The notes under the pieces were generated by a model, which had not been told where the DNA came from, made no database searches, and saw only the letters and a list, made by a program, of their open reading frames with translations. 64,000 bases of DNA from Bacteroidota bacterium. GTDB lineage: Bacteria > Bacteroidota > Bacteroidia > Chitinophagales > Chitinophagaceae. Shown in pieces: positions 26,411 to 35,881 of this stretch (the first letter of the stretch is position 1; each line of letters begins with the position of its first letter). The stretch lies in the NCBI GenBank assembly GCA_028876495.1, contig JAGWRO010000037.1, positions 1-64,000 on the forward strand. Direction: 5' to 3'. The position numbers and the translations under genes are program-made.

Positions 26411-26635
26411 GTGGAAGCAAATACCCAATCTAAAAAGGACATACAAAATTATATTAAACAAGAATTGGCTTCAATTCTCATTAATTTAAATCCTGCAATT
26501 GATAAAAGGGATTTAAAAAAAAGCATTAAGAAAGCCAGCAAGGTTTTGTACCGTGGTTCTACCAAAAAAAGAAAAAACATTGAACCGGTTGAAGTGATAA
26601 GTACCACTGAGGTTATAACTACAATTACTGATTAA
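26411..26635 (+). CDS. Small basic hypothetical protein (GTG start)
   Basis: A 74-aa protein starting at a GTG. It is lysine-rich in the middle (RDLKKSIKKASKVLYRG, STKKRKNIEP) with a Thr-rich tail, so it could bind nucleic acid, but it has no recognised domain. No membrane segment is present. It converges with the oxidoreductase gene. Confidence 0.6.
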   Translation: MEANTQSKKDIQNYIKQELASILINLNPAIDKRDLKKSIKKASKVLYRGSTKKRKNIEPVEVISTTEVITTITD

Positions 26636-26702
26636 TTTAAAAATCAAATTGTTATAAAAAAGTAAACTTATAGCCTGCAATAAACTGCTATTTGGTGTTA
26701 AT

Positions 26703-27749
26703 TTAAATTTCAATCACCTTTTGCAACTTATTGCTTTCGAAAGCTGTTTGAATGATTTTAATAACATTCTCCCCTTCTTCTGCACTTACACGAACTGGTT
26801 GGTTATTACGAATCGCATCATAAATACCTTTATAATAATCTCCATAATTTCCTTGTTCACTGGTGATATATTCTTTCACAATTTTGCCATCTATTTCTGT
26901 GTGTAACAATCCCTTTTCACTTTCAGGTTCCCTTCCCCAATCTTTTCCTCCGGGAATATTACCCGCTTGCAGCATCGTTTCCTGCACATCAGTTTTAACC
27001 TTGATGAAGGAACCCTTTGTGCCGTGTAAGATATAGCCGGGCAAAGCTTCACGTACCAAATAACTCGATTTTAGGCGAACCCGTAATTTTGGATAATACA
27101 ATAAAACCTCAAAATAATCATCCACTTTTGAGAGAGGCCTTACGATGCGTATATCAGCAAAAACTTTTTCAGGTATTCCAAACAATTGCAATGCCTGATC
27201 AATAAGATGAGAACCTAAATTATATAAAACTCCTGCTCCGGGGCCTGGTGTTTCTTTATGTTTTTCGGGGCTTAATTCTTCCCTGTACCTGTCGTAGTGA
27301 ATTTCAACTTCCACCAGGTCGCCCAACAGTTTTTGATTGAGTACTTTTTTTATGGTTTTGTAATCACTGTCATAGCGCCGGTTTTGGTAAACTGAAAGTA
27401 TTTTGTTTTGTTTTTTTGCAAACGCTATTAATTCTTTCGCTTCATTCACATTAACCGTAAAAGGTTTTTCAACAATCACATGTTTGCCTGCTTCCAGTGC
27501 TTTTTTTGCATACTCGTAATGTGTAAAATTGGGAGTATTTACAATCACCAATTCTATCAATTCATCCGCCAGCATTTTTTCAAGGGAACGATAGGTTTTC
27601 ACTTCCTGAAACTTTTCCTGTGCTAGATTTTTTGTTCTTTCCCAAACTGCATAAAAATTAAAATCAGGGTTAACGCTCAAAAAGGGAGAATGAAATACCA
27701 CGCCGCTCATACCGAATGAACACAAGGCTGTATTAATAGGTGTTGTCAT
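26703..27749 (-). CDS. Gfo/Idh/MocA-family oxidoreductase
   Basis: A 348-aa NAD(P)-dependent oxidoreductase. The N-terminal Rossmann domain (1-120) has a divergent glycine motif (CSFGMSGVVFHSPFL) and the family's EKP motif (HVIVEKPFTVNVNEA). The C-terminal domain (about 130-340) contains GPGAGVLYNLGSHLIDQAL, where the catalytic His is expected. Members reduce or oxidise sugars, inositols or related carbonyl compounds; the specific substrate cannot be deduced. It is monocistronic or co-transcribed with the following minus-strand gene upstream. Confidence 0.93.
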   Translation of the reverse strand: MTTPINTALCSFGMSGVVFHSPFLSVNPDFNFYAVWERTKNLAQEKFQEVKTYRSLEKMLADELIELVIVNTPNFTHYEYAKKALEAGKHVIVEKPFTVNVNEAKELIAFAKKQNKILSVYQNRRYDSDYKTIKKVLNQKLLGDLVEVEIHYDRYREELSPEKHKETPGPGAGVLYNLGSHLIDQALQLFGIPEKVFADIRIVRPLSKVDDYFEVLLYYPKLRVRLKSSYLVREALPGYILHGTKGSFIKVKTDVQETMLQAGNIPGGKDWGREPESEKGLLHTEIDGKIVKEYITSEQGNYGDYYKGIYDAIRNNQPVRVSAEEGENVIKIIQTAFESNKLQKVIEI

Positions 27750-27809
27750 AATGTTATTTATACGAAAAATTTAAAATCATGAAAATTTGTTCATTTACTG
27801 TCTTTTAAA

Positions 27810-28352
27810 TTAATCTCCACTACCCTTCTCCCCTACAAACCATTTTTCTTTGTCTTTGAATAAAACATTAAACGTAGTCAATGTTCCATAAATTCGGGTA
27901 ATGTATTGTTGAAGATTTACTTTGTCCTCATCGCTCAATAATTTATGTGCGTTAATTTGCTGTTCCATCACCCTCAGCCTGTCGCGCAACATTACAATTT
28001 TATGAAAGAAAATATCTATAGGAACTTCCTTTGCCTTTTGTGTTTTATCTGCCGGTTGCAACAACATGGTTCCTCCTTTCCATCGATCGCCTAAAGGAAC
28101 AATTTCTGAAGCATCACTCCAAAGTCTTAAAATTTTAAGCAAAGATTTTTCAACATCGCTGGTGGTTTCCAGTTCAACGGTTACATTTTCAGGAATGATT
28201 TCTTCCAGTTTATCATCATTTTTATCTATCTCTTTTATACCGTCGCTGATAAAAGAAATAAGATAGGTTGCCAAACGAACACCAACGATCACTCCCGGTC
28301 CGTATTGCGGATGCTGAAGCCTGGTGCCGATTCCAAGGGTTAATTGATCCAT
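27810..28352 (-). CDS. Hypothetical protein with N-terminal Tudor-like barrel
   Basis: A 180-aa soluble protein. The first ~55 residues (GTRLQHPQYGPGVIVGVR) resemble the small Tudor-like barrel found at the C-terminus of UvrD/PcrA helicases and in CarD-type proteins, often a protein- or RNA-polymerase-binding module. The rest is mainly helical (about 95-170, including HKIVMLRDRLRVMEQQINAHKL). This is a conserved type of protein in Bacteroidota, but its function is not known to me. Confidence 0.72.
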   Translation of the reverse strand: MDQLTLGIGTRLQHPQYGPGVIVGVRLATYLISFISDGIKEIDKNDDKLEEIIPENVTVELETTSDVEKSLLKILRLWSDASEIVPLGDRWKGGTMLLQPADKTQKAKEVPIDIFFHKIVMLRDRLRVMEQQINAHKLLSDEDKVNLQQYITRIYGTLTTFNVLFKDKEKWFVGEKGSGD

Positions 28353-28815
28353 ATAATAGATAGTATTTTAATTAGAAGTCGTAAAACTAAAACAAGAAAA
28401 TCAATTGAGACTTCGTTTTCAATTTTCTTTTTTTTTCAATTCAGTCGTACCTTATAAATTGCAGGAAGTTTCGGCGTTTCTTCTAAATCTTTGGCTAATG
28501 ATTAAAAATCTCTTCATAGCTTATAGATACGTAAATTTATACTAAGCGCAGGATTGTTTCATATATTCCTGACTGGCTGAGAAAAAAAGGCAATAAAAAT
28601 CAGGTTTGGCTGTTTTATGATAAAATAAAAATGTTAATTATTAGTTTGTTTACTGCAAAAAGCCAACCTTTTTTTCAATAAATGCGATTTTTATGATAAG
28701 GTTTTTAAGGTTGCGTCAAAATACTGTGATAGTACGTGATAACAAATTGTAAAAATTGATGCCATTATTTTATTTATTGCGTACTTTGTTAATTAAAAAA
28801 TTGAAAACTATATAA
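28353..28815. other. Intergenic region upstream of the S41 peptidase gene
   Basis: About 460 bp, AT-rich, without a supported gene. It holds one copy of the recurrent TTTGTTTACTG motif at 28641-28655. Confidence 0.4.
28641..28655 (+). repeat. Recurrent intergenic motif, copy a
   Basis: TTAGTTTGTTTACTG, 160 bp before the S41 peptidase start. Confidence 0.45.
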
Positions 28816-30369
28816 ATGAAAACTATAACTGTAAAAAATCTATTCGTATTCCTTTTTGTTGCTGTTTTGGGTTCGATGGTTTCTTCATGTAAAAAAACCA
28901 GTAATCCTACGACATCGCTGCAACCTGTTACAACAACAGCCCTGTCTGATGCTGATTCTTTAAAATACCTTATGTACAGAACCATGCAGGTCAGTTTTGT
29001 AGACGGTGGAAGAGATTCTACTTATAATCTTCCTACTTACTATTGGTATTCAAATGTTCCTTCTCTCGATCCCTTAAGCTCTAGTTATGATTCAGCCGAT
29101 GTTCTGCTGAAACAAATGAAAACTTATGCTATCAATCCCGGCACCGGAAAGCCTTTTGATAAATACAGCTTCCTGGATCATGGCCAGGTTTCCGGAGAAA
29201 TTCAACAAGGTGTTGCCGGTGATATTGGAATGCAGGTAACTTATGCTTATGATCCCAATAATAATATTCTGCTCTATGTTTTGTTTACTGATCCAAATTC
29301 TCCAGCAGGGCAGGCAGGAGTAACACGTGGTTGGCAGATCACTGCTATTAATGGCGATACTAATATTTCTTACGACGGAAGCAACGGGCCTAATGTAAAC
29401 AGAGTTATCAATGCGGTTTACTACGATCCTTCCGCTTCATTTACATTTAAAAAACCTGATGGATCTTCATTTACTACAACTTTGGCAAAGACGGTTTATA
29501 ATATAGATCCTGTATTGTTCGATTCAGTTTATACAGTGGGATCTAAAAAGGTAGGATACTTTGTATTTAATTCTTTCGCCGCTGTTGATAACAGCAATGG
29601 CCCAACACTTACCCGCCAGGAACTTTCAAATGTATTCAACAAATTTCAGTCGGCAGGAATTTCTGATTTGATCGTAGACTTAAGGTACAACGGTGGTGGC
29701 TCAGTAGGAACAGCAGAATTTCTTGATAGCCTTATTGCTCCGGCTTCTGTTACCGGTAAAGAAATGTATCATTATTTATACAATGATAAATTAACCGCAA
29801 TGGAAAGCCAGGTAGGGTTACAGGATAAAGTACTGTTTAGTGGTGGCGGAAGTTTGAATCTTGATCATGTATTTTTTATTGGCAGTTCGCATACCGCATC
29901 AGCCAGTGAATTGACTATTAACAATCTGAAACCATATATGGATGTAAAATTAGTAGGTGACACCACTTATGGTAAACCGGTTGGTTTCTTTAGTTTCCAT
30001 CTTACCGATTATCCAAACGGAGGTACTACGGAAAACTTTCTTGCAGATCTTTATGCGATCAATTTTGAAACAAGAAACGCCAACAACCAGGGTGGCTATT
30101 TTACTGGTATGATCCCTGATGCACCGGCTGTAGATTATGTTGATTTGCCATGGGGAAGCCCCAATGATGACAACCTGTCTAAGATATTTAATTACATCTC
30201 TACCGGTACTTACGGCCGTCTTTCTGTAGCAGAAAGAATGGCACAAAACAAATCATTGCGTTTGGCAATTCCTGCAACTATACATCCCCTAAGGTTTAAT
30301 GGTATGGTCGATTACAAGCTTAGTAATTCTTTCGATGCAGCTATAAAGAAATTAAGAAAAGGGAACTAA
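28816..30369 (+). CDS. S41-family (C-terminal processing) peptidase, lipoprotein
   Basis: A 517-aa lipoprotein (VSSCKKTSN, Cys at about 25). A PDZ domain is visible around LFTDPNSPAGQAGVTRGWQI, and the tail-specific protease core around SDLIVDLRYNGGGSVGTAEF. The catalytic Ser lies in SHTASASELTINNL and the Lys in DTTYGKPVGF, arranged as a Ser-Lys dyad. Family members trim protein C-termini in the periplasm; this anchored variant is typical of Bacteroidota. A terminator follows. Confidence 0.93.
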   Translation: MKTITVKNLFVFLFVAVLGSMVSSCKKTSNPTTSLQPVTTTALSDADSLKYLMYRTMQVSFVDGGRDSTYNLPTYYWYSNVPSLDPLSSSYDSADVLLKQMKTYAINPGTGKPFDKYSFLDHGQVSGEIQQGVAGDIGMQVTYAYDPNNNILLYVLFTDPNSPAGQAGVTRGWQITAINGDTNISYDGSNGPNVNRVINAVYYDPSASFTFKKPDGSSFTTTLAKTVYNIDPVLFDSVYTVGSKKVGYFVFNSFAAVDNSNGPTLTRQELSNVFNKFQSAGISDLIVDLRYNGGGSVGTAEFLDSLIAPASVTGKEMYHYLYNDKLTAMESQVGLQDKVLFSGGGSLNLDHVFFIGSSHTASASELTINNLKPYMDVKLVGDTTYGKPVGFFSFHLTDYPNGGTTENFLADLYAINFETRNANNQGGYFTGMIPDAPAVDYVDLPWGSPNDDNLSKIFNYISTGTYGRLSVAERMAQNKSLRLAIPATIHPLRFNGMVDYKLSNSFDAAIKKLRKGN

Positions 30370-30396
30370 AAAATTAAGGGAGAAGCCTATAATATT

Positions 30397-30443
30397 CCTC
30401 TCAAATCTTTCGGTTTAATCCGGTGATTTGAGGGGATTTTTTT
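30397..30443 (+). terminator. Rho-independent terminator
   Basis: CCTCTCAAATC (30397-30407) pairs with GATTTGAGGGG (30425-30435) with one wobble, followed by seven T. Confidence 0.8.
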
Positions 30444-30534
30444 GTTTCTACCTGCAGATGCCCAAAAATATTTACTTTTAAAAATAGAATATTCGTAACT
30501 TGATTATCCTTCTTTCATCGAAAAATTATTTTAT

Positions 30535-31431
30535 ATGCATCGCCGGATTTTTTTTCAGAAATCAATGCTTACTTTAGGAGCACTATCATTAGGAAAGCAA
30601 AAAATATTACGTGCAATGCGGGTAGATCCCTGGAAAATAACGATGCTTACCAACGAGATTGGAATTTTTACCGAAAAGGGCGGTACCATTGCGTTTCATT
30701 TTTCAAAAGATGGAATTACCGTAATAGATGCCCAATTTCCGGATACCGCGCCTCACCTTATTGCTGAATTGAAAAAAAGAAAAGACGAGCCTTTTCGCCT
30801 GCTGATTAATACCCATCATCATGGCGATCACACTTCAGGTAATATCGCTTTTAAAGGTGTTACAGATCGTGTTTTAGCTCATGAAAATTCTTTGACTAAC
30901 CAAAAAAGAGTGGCCATCGCGAATAAGAATGAAGACAAGCAATATTATCCCAACCAAACTTTTAGTAAGGAATGGAACGAAGATATCGGAAAAGAAAAAG
31001 TAGGTTTATATTATTATGGAGCGGCTCACACCAATGGTGATGCCGTTATTCATTTCAAACATGCCAATATTGTGCATGTTGGCGATCTTGTATTTAATCG
31101 CCGGCATCCGTTTGTTGACAGAAGTGCAGGCGCTAACATGCAAAGCTGGATAAAGGTTTTGGATGCTACACTGAAAAAATTTGATAAGAAAACAATTTTT
31201 GTCTGCGGGCACTCAGGGGAAAACTATGATGTCAAAGGATCAAAAGATATGCTTCTATCTTTCCAGGATTATTTGGGAAATGTTTTGAAATTGGTAGATC
31301 GGGAAATAAAAGCAGGCAAATCAAAAGATGAAATTTTAAAGGCTACAGAAATTCCTGGTTCGCCAGAATGGAAAGGAGACGGAATTGAAAGGCCGCTAAC
31401 TGCCGCCTACGAGGAAATTACTAACGCCTGA
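30535..31431 (+). CDS. MBL-fold metallo-hydrolase
   Basis: A 298-aa metallo-beta-lactamase-fold enzyme. The zinc motif HxHxDH is present as NTHHHGDHTSGN, with further ligands in AHTNGDAVIHF, HVGDLVF and CGHSGEN. An N-terminal stretch with paired arginines (MHRRIFFQKSMLTLGALSLG) could act as an export signal, but there is no clear cleavage site. Such proteins hydrolyse diverse substrates (lactones, thioesters, sulfates, occasionally beta-lactams). Substrate here is unknown. Confidence 0.9.
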   Translation: MHRRIFFQKSMLTLGALSLGKQKILRAMRVDPWKITMLTNEIGIFTEKGGTIAFHFSKDGITVIDAQFPDTAPHLIAELKKRKDEPFRLLINTHHHGDHTSGNIAFKGVTDRVLAHENSLTNQKRVAIANKNEDKQYYPNQTFSKEWNEDIGKEKVGLYYYGAAHTNGDAVIHFKHANIVHVGDLVFNRRHPFVDRSAGANMQSWIKVLDATLKKFDKKTIFVCGHSGENYDVKGSKDMLLSFQDYLGNVLKLVDREIKAGKSKDEILKATEIPGSPEWKGDGIERPLTAAYEEITNA

Positions 31432-31453
31432 TTTCTAATTCAAAATCTTAACC

Positions 31454-32677
31454 CTACGAGTTTTGACTAATGATCGTATAGCCTCTTGATGGTTTTTTGA
31501 TCACCCTTCTTCCTATCGTTAACACGGTAAAACTAATCATCGCACATGCACACATAACGGCTGACATTGGTAATGCGGTTCCATTATTTAAAATGCTTAC
31601 CAAAGCTGTTGAAATGGCGCCTATCCCCAATTGTATTGCTCCCATTAATGCGGAAGCTGTTCCTGCATTTTTTGAAAAGGGAGCTAAAGACAGAGCAGAA
31701 GTATTGGGAAATGCAAATCCCTGTGTACTGAGAAAAATCCAAATTAAAAATATCGTGGAATATAAACCGAGAAAATGAAAGGAGTTTCCTAAAACCAAAG
31801 AAATACCGGCAAGGCATTGGCAGAATAAGGTAACCCTGATAATTTGTTCACTGCTGTATTTTCTTAGTAAAATGGTATTTACCTGGCTTGCAGAAATAAG
31901 TCCCATTGCGACGAAGGCAAATATCCATCCGTATTGTTTTTCACTTACATGATACAACTCCATAAAAACAAAAGGCGACCCCGCGATGTAAGCATACAAC
32001 CCTGATGAAGCAATAGCTCCGGCAAAGGCATACGTGTAAAACTGGGGAACTTTAGCCACTTCTATATAACCTGATATAATAGGTTTTGGTTTCAGGGAAA
32101 GTCCATATTCCGGCTCCCTGCCTGCCGGTAATTTAAAATAAACCAACAAAAGTGTAGAGCCTGCAATAAAAGCAAGAACATAAAAGATAGATTGCCACCC
32201 AAATAAGGCTGTCATATATCCGCCCACCGTTGGTGCAATAATTGGCGACACAGCAAGTACCAACATCAGTAAAGAAAAGATTTTTGCATTTTCCTCAACA
32301 GGAAAAATATCCCTCACCAAAGCCCTGGAAGCAACCAATCCGGCACAGGAACCTAAGGCTTGTAAAAACCTAAAACCGATTAGCATATTTGCAGTGGGAG
32401 CAAAAGCGCAGGCTATAGAAGTAATGAAATAAACAAACAAACCGATCTCTAATGGTTTTTTTCTTCCATATTTATCAAGCAAAGGTCCGTAGATCAGTTG
32501 CCCAACCGAAATGCCAATGAAAAAACTGGTAATAGAAAGTGTAATGTGTGCTACGGTTGTGTGCAGGTCTTTTGCAATATCCGGAAACCCGGGCAGGTAC
32601 ATATCAATTGAAAAGGCGCCCATTGCAGAGAGCAATCCTAAAGTAAATATGGTAAAAAATCTTTTTTTCCTTTTCAT
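31454..32677 (-). CDS. Bcr/CflA-type multidrug MFS exporter
   Basis: A 407-aa, 12-segment major facilitator transporter of the Bcr/CflA drug-resistance subgroup. Signatures are GAFSIDMYLPGFPDIAKDL in segment 1, GQLIYGPLLDKYGRKKPLEI (motif A) in loop 2-3, and RFLQALGSCAGLVASRALVRDIF in segments 4-5. It is expected to export small hydrophobic compounds by proton antiport. It is divergent from the helicase gene, and the ~157-bp gap between them holds the promoters of both. Confidence 0.95.
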   Translation of the reverse strand: MKRKKRFFTIFTLGLLSAMGAFSIDMYLPGFPDIAKDLHTTVAHITLSITSFFIGISVGQLIYGPLLDKYGRKKPLEIGLFVYFITSIACAFAPTANMLIGFRFLQALGSCAGLVASRALVRDIFPVEENAKIFSLLMLVLAVSPIIAPTVGGYMTALFGWQSIFYVLAFIAGSTLLLVYFKLPAGREPEYGLSLKPKPIISGYIEVAKVPQFYTYAFAGAIASSGLYAYIAGSPFVFMELYHVSEKQYGWIFAFVAMGLISASQVNTILLRKYSSEQIIRVTLFCQCLAGISLVLGNSFHFLGLYSTIFLIWIFLSTQGFAFPNTSALSLAPFSKNAGTASALMGAIQLGIGAISTALVSILNNGTALPMSAVMCACAMISFTVLTIGRRVIKKPSRGYTIISQNS

Positions 32678-32775
32678 AATGACTGACGAAGGTAATTCTA
32701 TATAATAATTTTTTATAGAACAACCCCCTTTTCAGACTCTCTCCTTCTTTTAAGAAATGAAAGAAGAAATCACTG

Positions 32776-32793
32776 TTATTTGTTGTTTTACTG
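32776..32793 (+). repeat. Recurrent intergenic motif, copy b
   Basis: TTATTTGTTGTTTTACTG, 29 bp before the -7 box of the helicase gene. Confidence 0.55.
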
Positions 32794-32822
32794 CCACTTT
32801 ATAAAACCAATAACGCTTTCGT

Positions 32823-32830
32823 TACTTTTG
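32823..32830 (+). promoter_or_regulatory. -7 box TACTTTTG, leaderless-type start
   Basis: A perfect TAnnTTTG box ending four bases before the helicase ATG. Transcription from it would begin at or next to the start codon. Confidence 0.6.
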
Positions 32831-32834
32831 CGCC

Positions 32835-34160
32835 ATGAAAAAGAAAAAGTATTCCCTGGAAAATATTCTTACCAATTTAAAGATAGAGTCGTTGAACGAA
32901 ATGCAGGAGGAGGCAATAAAGACGAATAAAAAAAAGGAAGATTTTATCTTGCTTTCTGCAACAGGTTCAGGAAAAACCCTGGCCTATCTTTTACCGGTTT
33001 TAGAAAACCTTGAGGAAGACAATAAAAATACGCAGGCGCTTATTGTTGTTCCTTCGCGCGAACTGGCTATGCAGATTGAGCAGGTTTTTAAAACCATGGG
33101 AACAGGCAAAAAAATTACTTCAACTTATGGCGGCCATAAAAGAGAGATTGAAGAAAATAATCTTATTCAGCCCCCGGCAGTAATTGTGGGCACGCCGGGC
33201 AGGTTGGGCGATCATATCCGACGTGGAAATATTACGGTAGATGCAATTAAAACTTTAGTGCTTGATGAATTTGACAAATCACTTGAATTGGGCTTTTTAG
33301 AAGAAATGAAATTCATTATAGACTCACTTAAAAATGTTCGGCAAAAGATTCTTACTTCCGCCACTGATGCGGTAGATATTCCTGATTTTATTAAATTGAA
33401 CCATCCTGAAAGAATCAATTTTCTGATTCCGGGGCAGGAGAAAGAAGGCCTTGCGATCAAGTCGGTTTTTTCACCTGACAAAGACAAATCTGAAATTCTT
33501 TTTCGGCTATTATGTTTCCTTGGAAACCGATCCACGATTGTATTTTGCAACCACCGTGACGCGGTAGAACGAACAAGTAAACTTCTTTCTGAAAAAGGAA
33601 TTTATAATGAATTTTATCATGGCGGAATGGAACAGCAACAGAGGGACAGTGCTTTGTCAAAGTTCCGGAACGGAACAACCAATGTGTTGATAACAACGGA
33701 TCTGGCTTCGCGCGGCCTTGATATTGCCAACATCCGTTATATCATCCATTACCATTTGCCGCATACAGCAGATGCTTTTACCCATCGAAACGGACGAACT
33801 GCGAGAATGGAAGCCAGCGGAACGGCAATTTTAATTTTAAATGAAGAAGAGAATTTGCCTGCATATATTGAAGAAGAAGTAGAGCAGATTGAACTTCCTG
33901 AAAAATATGATTTACCTGAAAAACCAAAGTGGGCAACACTTTTCATTGCCGCGGGCAAAAAAGACAAAGTGAATAAGGTAGACATCGTTGGGTTTTTGAC
34001 AAACAAAGGAGAACTAAAAAAAGAAGACATAGGGCTGATTGAAGTGAAAGATTTTTTCTCTTTCGTTGCGATTAGAAAAATCAAAATGAATCATTTGCTT
34101 CACCTGATAAAAAATGAAAAGATCAAGAATAAAAAGGTGAAAATGGAAGTGGCGAAGTGA
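32835..34160 (+). CDS. DEAD-box-family RNA helicase with variant motifs
   Basis: A 441-aa helicase. RecA domain 1 carries ATGSGKT (motif I), PSRELAMQ (Ia), VGTPGR (Ib) and motif II as DEFD (LVLDEFDKS) rather than DEAD, then LTSAT (III). RecA domain 2 has TTDLASRGLDI and motif VI as HRNGRTAR instead of the usual HRxGRxGR. A lysine-rich C-terminal tail (about 370-441) probably aids RNA binding. It is expected in RNA unwinding, ribosome assembly or cold adaptation. The altered motifs set it apart from standard RhlE/DeaD types. Confidence 0.93.
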   Translation: MKKKKYSLENILTNLKIESLNEMQEEAIKTNKKKEDFILLSATGSGKTLAYLLPVLENLEEDNKNTQALIVVPSRELAMQIEQVFKTMGTGKKITSTYGGHKREIEENNLIQPPAVIVGTPGRLGDHIRRGNITVDAIKTLVLDEFDKSLELGFLEEMKFIIDSLKNVRQKILTSATDAVDIPDFIKLNHPERINFLIPGQEKEGLAIKSVFSPDKDKSEILFRLLCFLGNRSTIVFCNHRDAVERTSKLLSEKGIYNEFYHGGMEQQQRDSALSKFRNGTTNVLITTDLASRGLDIANIRYIIHYHLPHTADAFTHRNGRTARMEASGTAILILNEEENLPAYIEEEVEQIELPEKYDLPEKPKWATLFIAAGKKDKVNKVDIVGFLTNKGELKKEDIGLIEVKDFFSFVAIRKIKMNHLLHLIKNEKIKNKKVKMEVAK

Positions 34161-34387
34161 TAAAAAAAGTTTTATTTTTTTTAACTTCTCTCCTGAATAT
34201 TTAGCAACCCTAAAAATTTTTATTTATCAAAAGTATGTATTACTTTTATTTCCTCTGATATCCCAAACTAGCGAATTTCCAGACTAAAATCCTGTTCTCT
34301 ACAAGACGACTGATTGTTCATCATCCTCTGATCAATTAATAGAAGTATTTTTAAAATTTTTCAATCAGAAGTGAATTTGTTTTGCGT

Positions 34388-34981
34388 ATGAAATTTATTT
34401 TTACATTTTTATTTTTACTACTATTTTTTTGCCCAAACACCAGGGCGCAGAATGTTCCTGATTATGTTCCTTTTAGAAGTATGAACCCTGCACAATTGAG
34501 CGCTTACAGGCAATCAATCTGGGATACTTTGCCAGCCGCTGTAGGCTGGGTAAATGATTTTGAAGATCTGTTTACACCACCACAGGAGCATTATCTTGAA
34601 AAAATTCTGGAACATTTTGAAAAAGCAACAAGCATTGAAATAAGTATTGTCACTGTAGATTCAAATATGGTGGCTGAAGATAAGTTTGACGATTTTAGTT
34701 ATCGCTTAATGAAGATTTGGGGAATTGGGAAAATTACCAAAAGCAACGGAATCGTAATCTGTATTTGCAAAGATTACAGAAGGATATGTGTAACTACCGA
34801 TTTTGGAATTGATAAATACATAAATGAAAGTGATAAAAGCAGGATGATCAATAGAGAATTCGTTCCTTATTTTGCAAAGAATGATTATTATGATGGTATT
34901 TACCACGGACTAAATGCAATGCTTTCAAAAATCAATAAGCGATGGGCCAAAAGTGATGATGCCGCCTTTTTGACAAAATAA
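34388..34981 (+). CDS. Exported TPM-domain protein
   Basis: A 197-aa protein with a signal peptide (MKFIFTFLFLLLFFCPNTRAQN) followed by one TPM domain (about 45-190; GWVNDFEDLFTPPQEHYLEK, VVTVDS, GIVICICKDYRRICVTTDFGI). The family is linked to periplasmic roles such as photosystem repair or envelope stress in other organisms, and some members have phosphatase activity. I use the ATG at 34388 rather than the in-frame TTG at 34382, because the signal peptide begins there. There is no C-terminal membrane segment, unlike many TPM proteins. Confidence 0.88.
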   Translation: MKFIFTFLFLLLFFCPNTRAQNVPDYVPFRSMNPAQLSAYRQSIWDTLPAAVGWVNDFEDLFTPPQEHYLEKILEHFEKATSIEISIVTVDSNMVAEDKFDDFSYRLMKIWGIGKITKSNGIVICICKDYRRICVTTDFGIDKYINESDKSRMINREFVPYFAKNDYYDGIYHGLNAMLSKINKRWAKSDDAAFLTK

Positions 34982-35014
34982 AAAACCGCTTAATTTCTTT
35001 GTTTGCTGCTTCTT

Positions 35015-35866
35015 TTAATCAAGATGAAAAGTTTGCTTCATTGCGTTTAATACGCCAGGGGTGGACCATTGACCAGCAACGATCATTCTTCTGATTGTGT
35101 AAAGAGGTTGTGTGGAATCCCTTTTTGTAGCTAAACTAAACGCCATTTTATAACCGGCCTTCTTTAATTCGGGGAAAGCCGCCCTGTTCCATAAGCCAAA
35201 TGGATAAGCGAAATAATCGGCAGATTTTCCGATGATCCCTTCCACTTTTCCTTTAGGCTGAACCAATTGTTTTTCCCAATCTTCTCCCTGGTATTTGGTA
35301 ACCATATGATGATCCCATGTATGAGCTTCTACCGCATTCCCTGCATCAGATAATTCTTTTAATTGCTCTTCAGTCATATAATGAGGCCGGTTAATCGAAA
35401 CAGTCATAATAAAAAAAACACCTTTAAACCCATATTTTTTCATCTCAGGATAAGCGATGGTAAATTGATCTTCATCTGTATCATCAAAACTGAGGATCAC
35501 AGGTTTCGCAGGCAGAGTTGCGCCATGAACCAAATAGTTATAAAGTTGGTCAGGTAATATCGTTTCATACCCATCGTCTTTTAAGGCTTTCATTTGCTCT
35601 GCAAAATGAGCGGGTGTAACAGAATAAGTTTTTGTCATCGGGCCATCACTGGGTTTTATATCCTTTATATGGTGATAACACAAAACAGGGACTTCTTTTT
35701 TAGCAAGGATAGCTGCTGCATCAGCAACAGGAGAACTGTCTTGTGAAGGTTGCTCCGTCTTTTCAGCATTTTTTGTAAGAGCAGTCTTTTCAGTTCCTGA
35801 AGTTGCAGAATGGCAAGCGCCTAATAAAAAGGCACATATAGCGGTAAAGACAAAGTTGGTTTTCAT
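35015..35866 (-). CDS. Polysaccharide deacetylase, lipoprotein
   Basis: A 283-aa lipoprotein (LLGACHSATSG, Cys about 18) with a NodB-type deacetylase domain (about 55-280). Visible motifs are the catalytic Asp pair in ILSFDDTDED, the zinc-site histidines in EAHTWDHH and the ending YFAYPFG. A YHHI motif near the start (LCYHHIKDIKP) is typical of the PgaB-like subgroup. It acts on N-acetylated polysaccharide or peptidoglycan outside the cytoplasmic membrane. Fifteen bases separate it from the upstream lipoprotein gene, so the two form an operon. Confidence 0.93.
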   Translation of the reverse strand: MKTNFVFTAICAFLLGACHSATSGTEKTALTKNAEKTEQPSQDSSPVADAAAILAKKEVPVLCYHHIKDIKPSDGPMTKTYSVTPAHFAEQMKALKDDGYETILPDQLYNYLVHGATLPAKPVILSFDDTDEDQFTIAYPEMKKYGFKGVFFIMTVSINRPHYMTEEQLKELSDAGNAVEAHTWDHHMVTKYQGEDWEKQLVQPKGKVEGIIGKSADYFAYPFGLWNRAAFPELKKAGYKMAFSLATKRDSTQPLYTIRRMIVAGQWSTPGVLNAMKQTFHLD

Positions 35867-35881
35867 AAAAGGGAATGGAAA

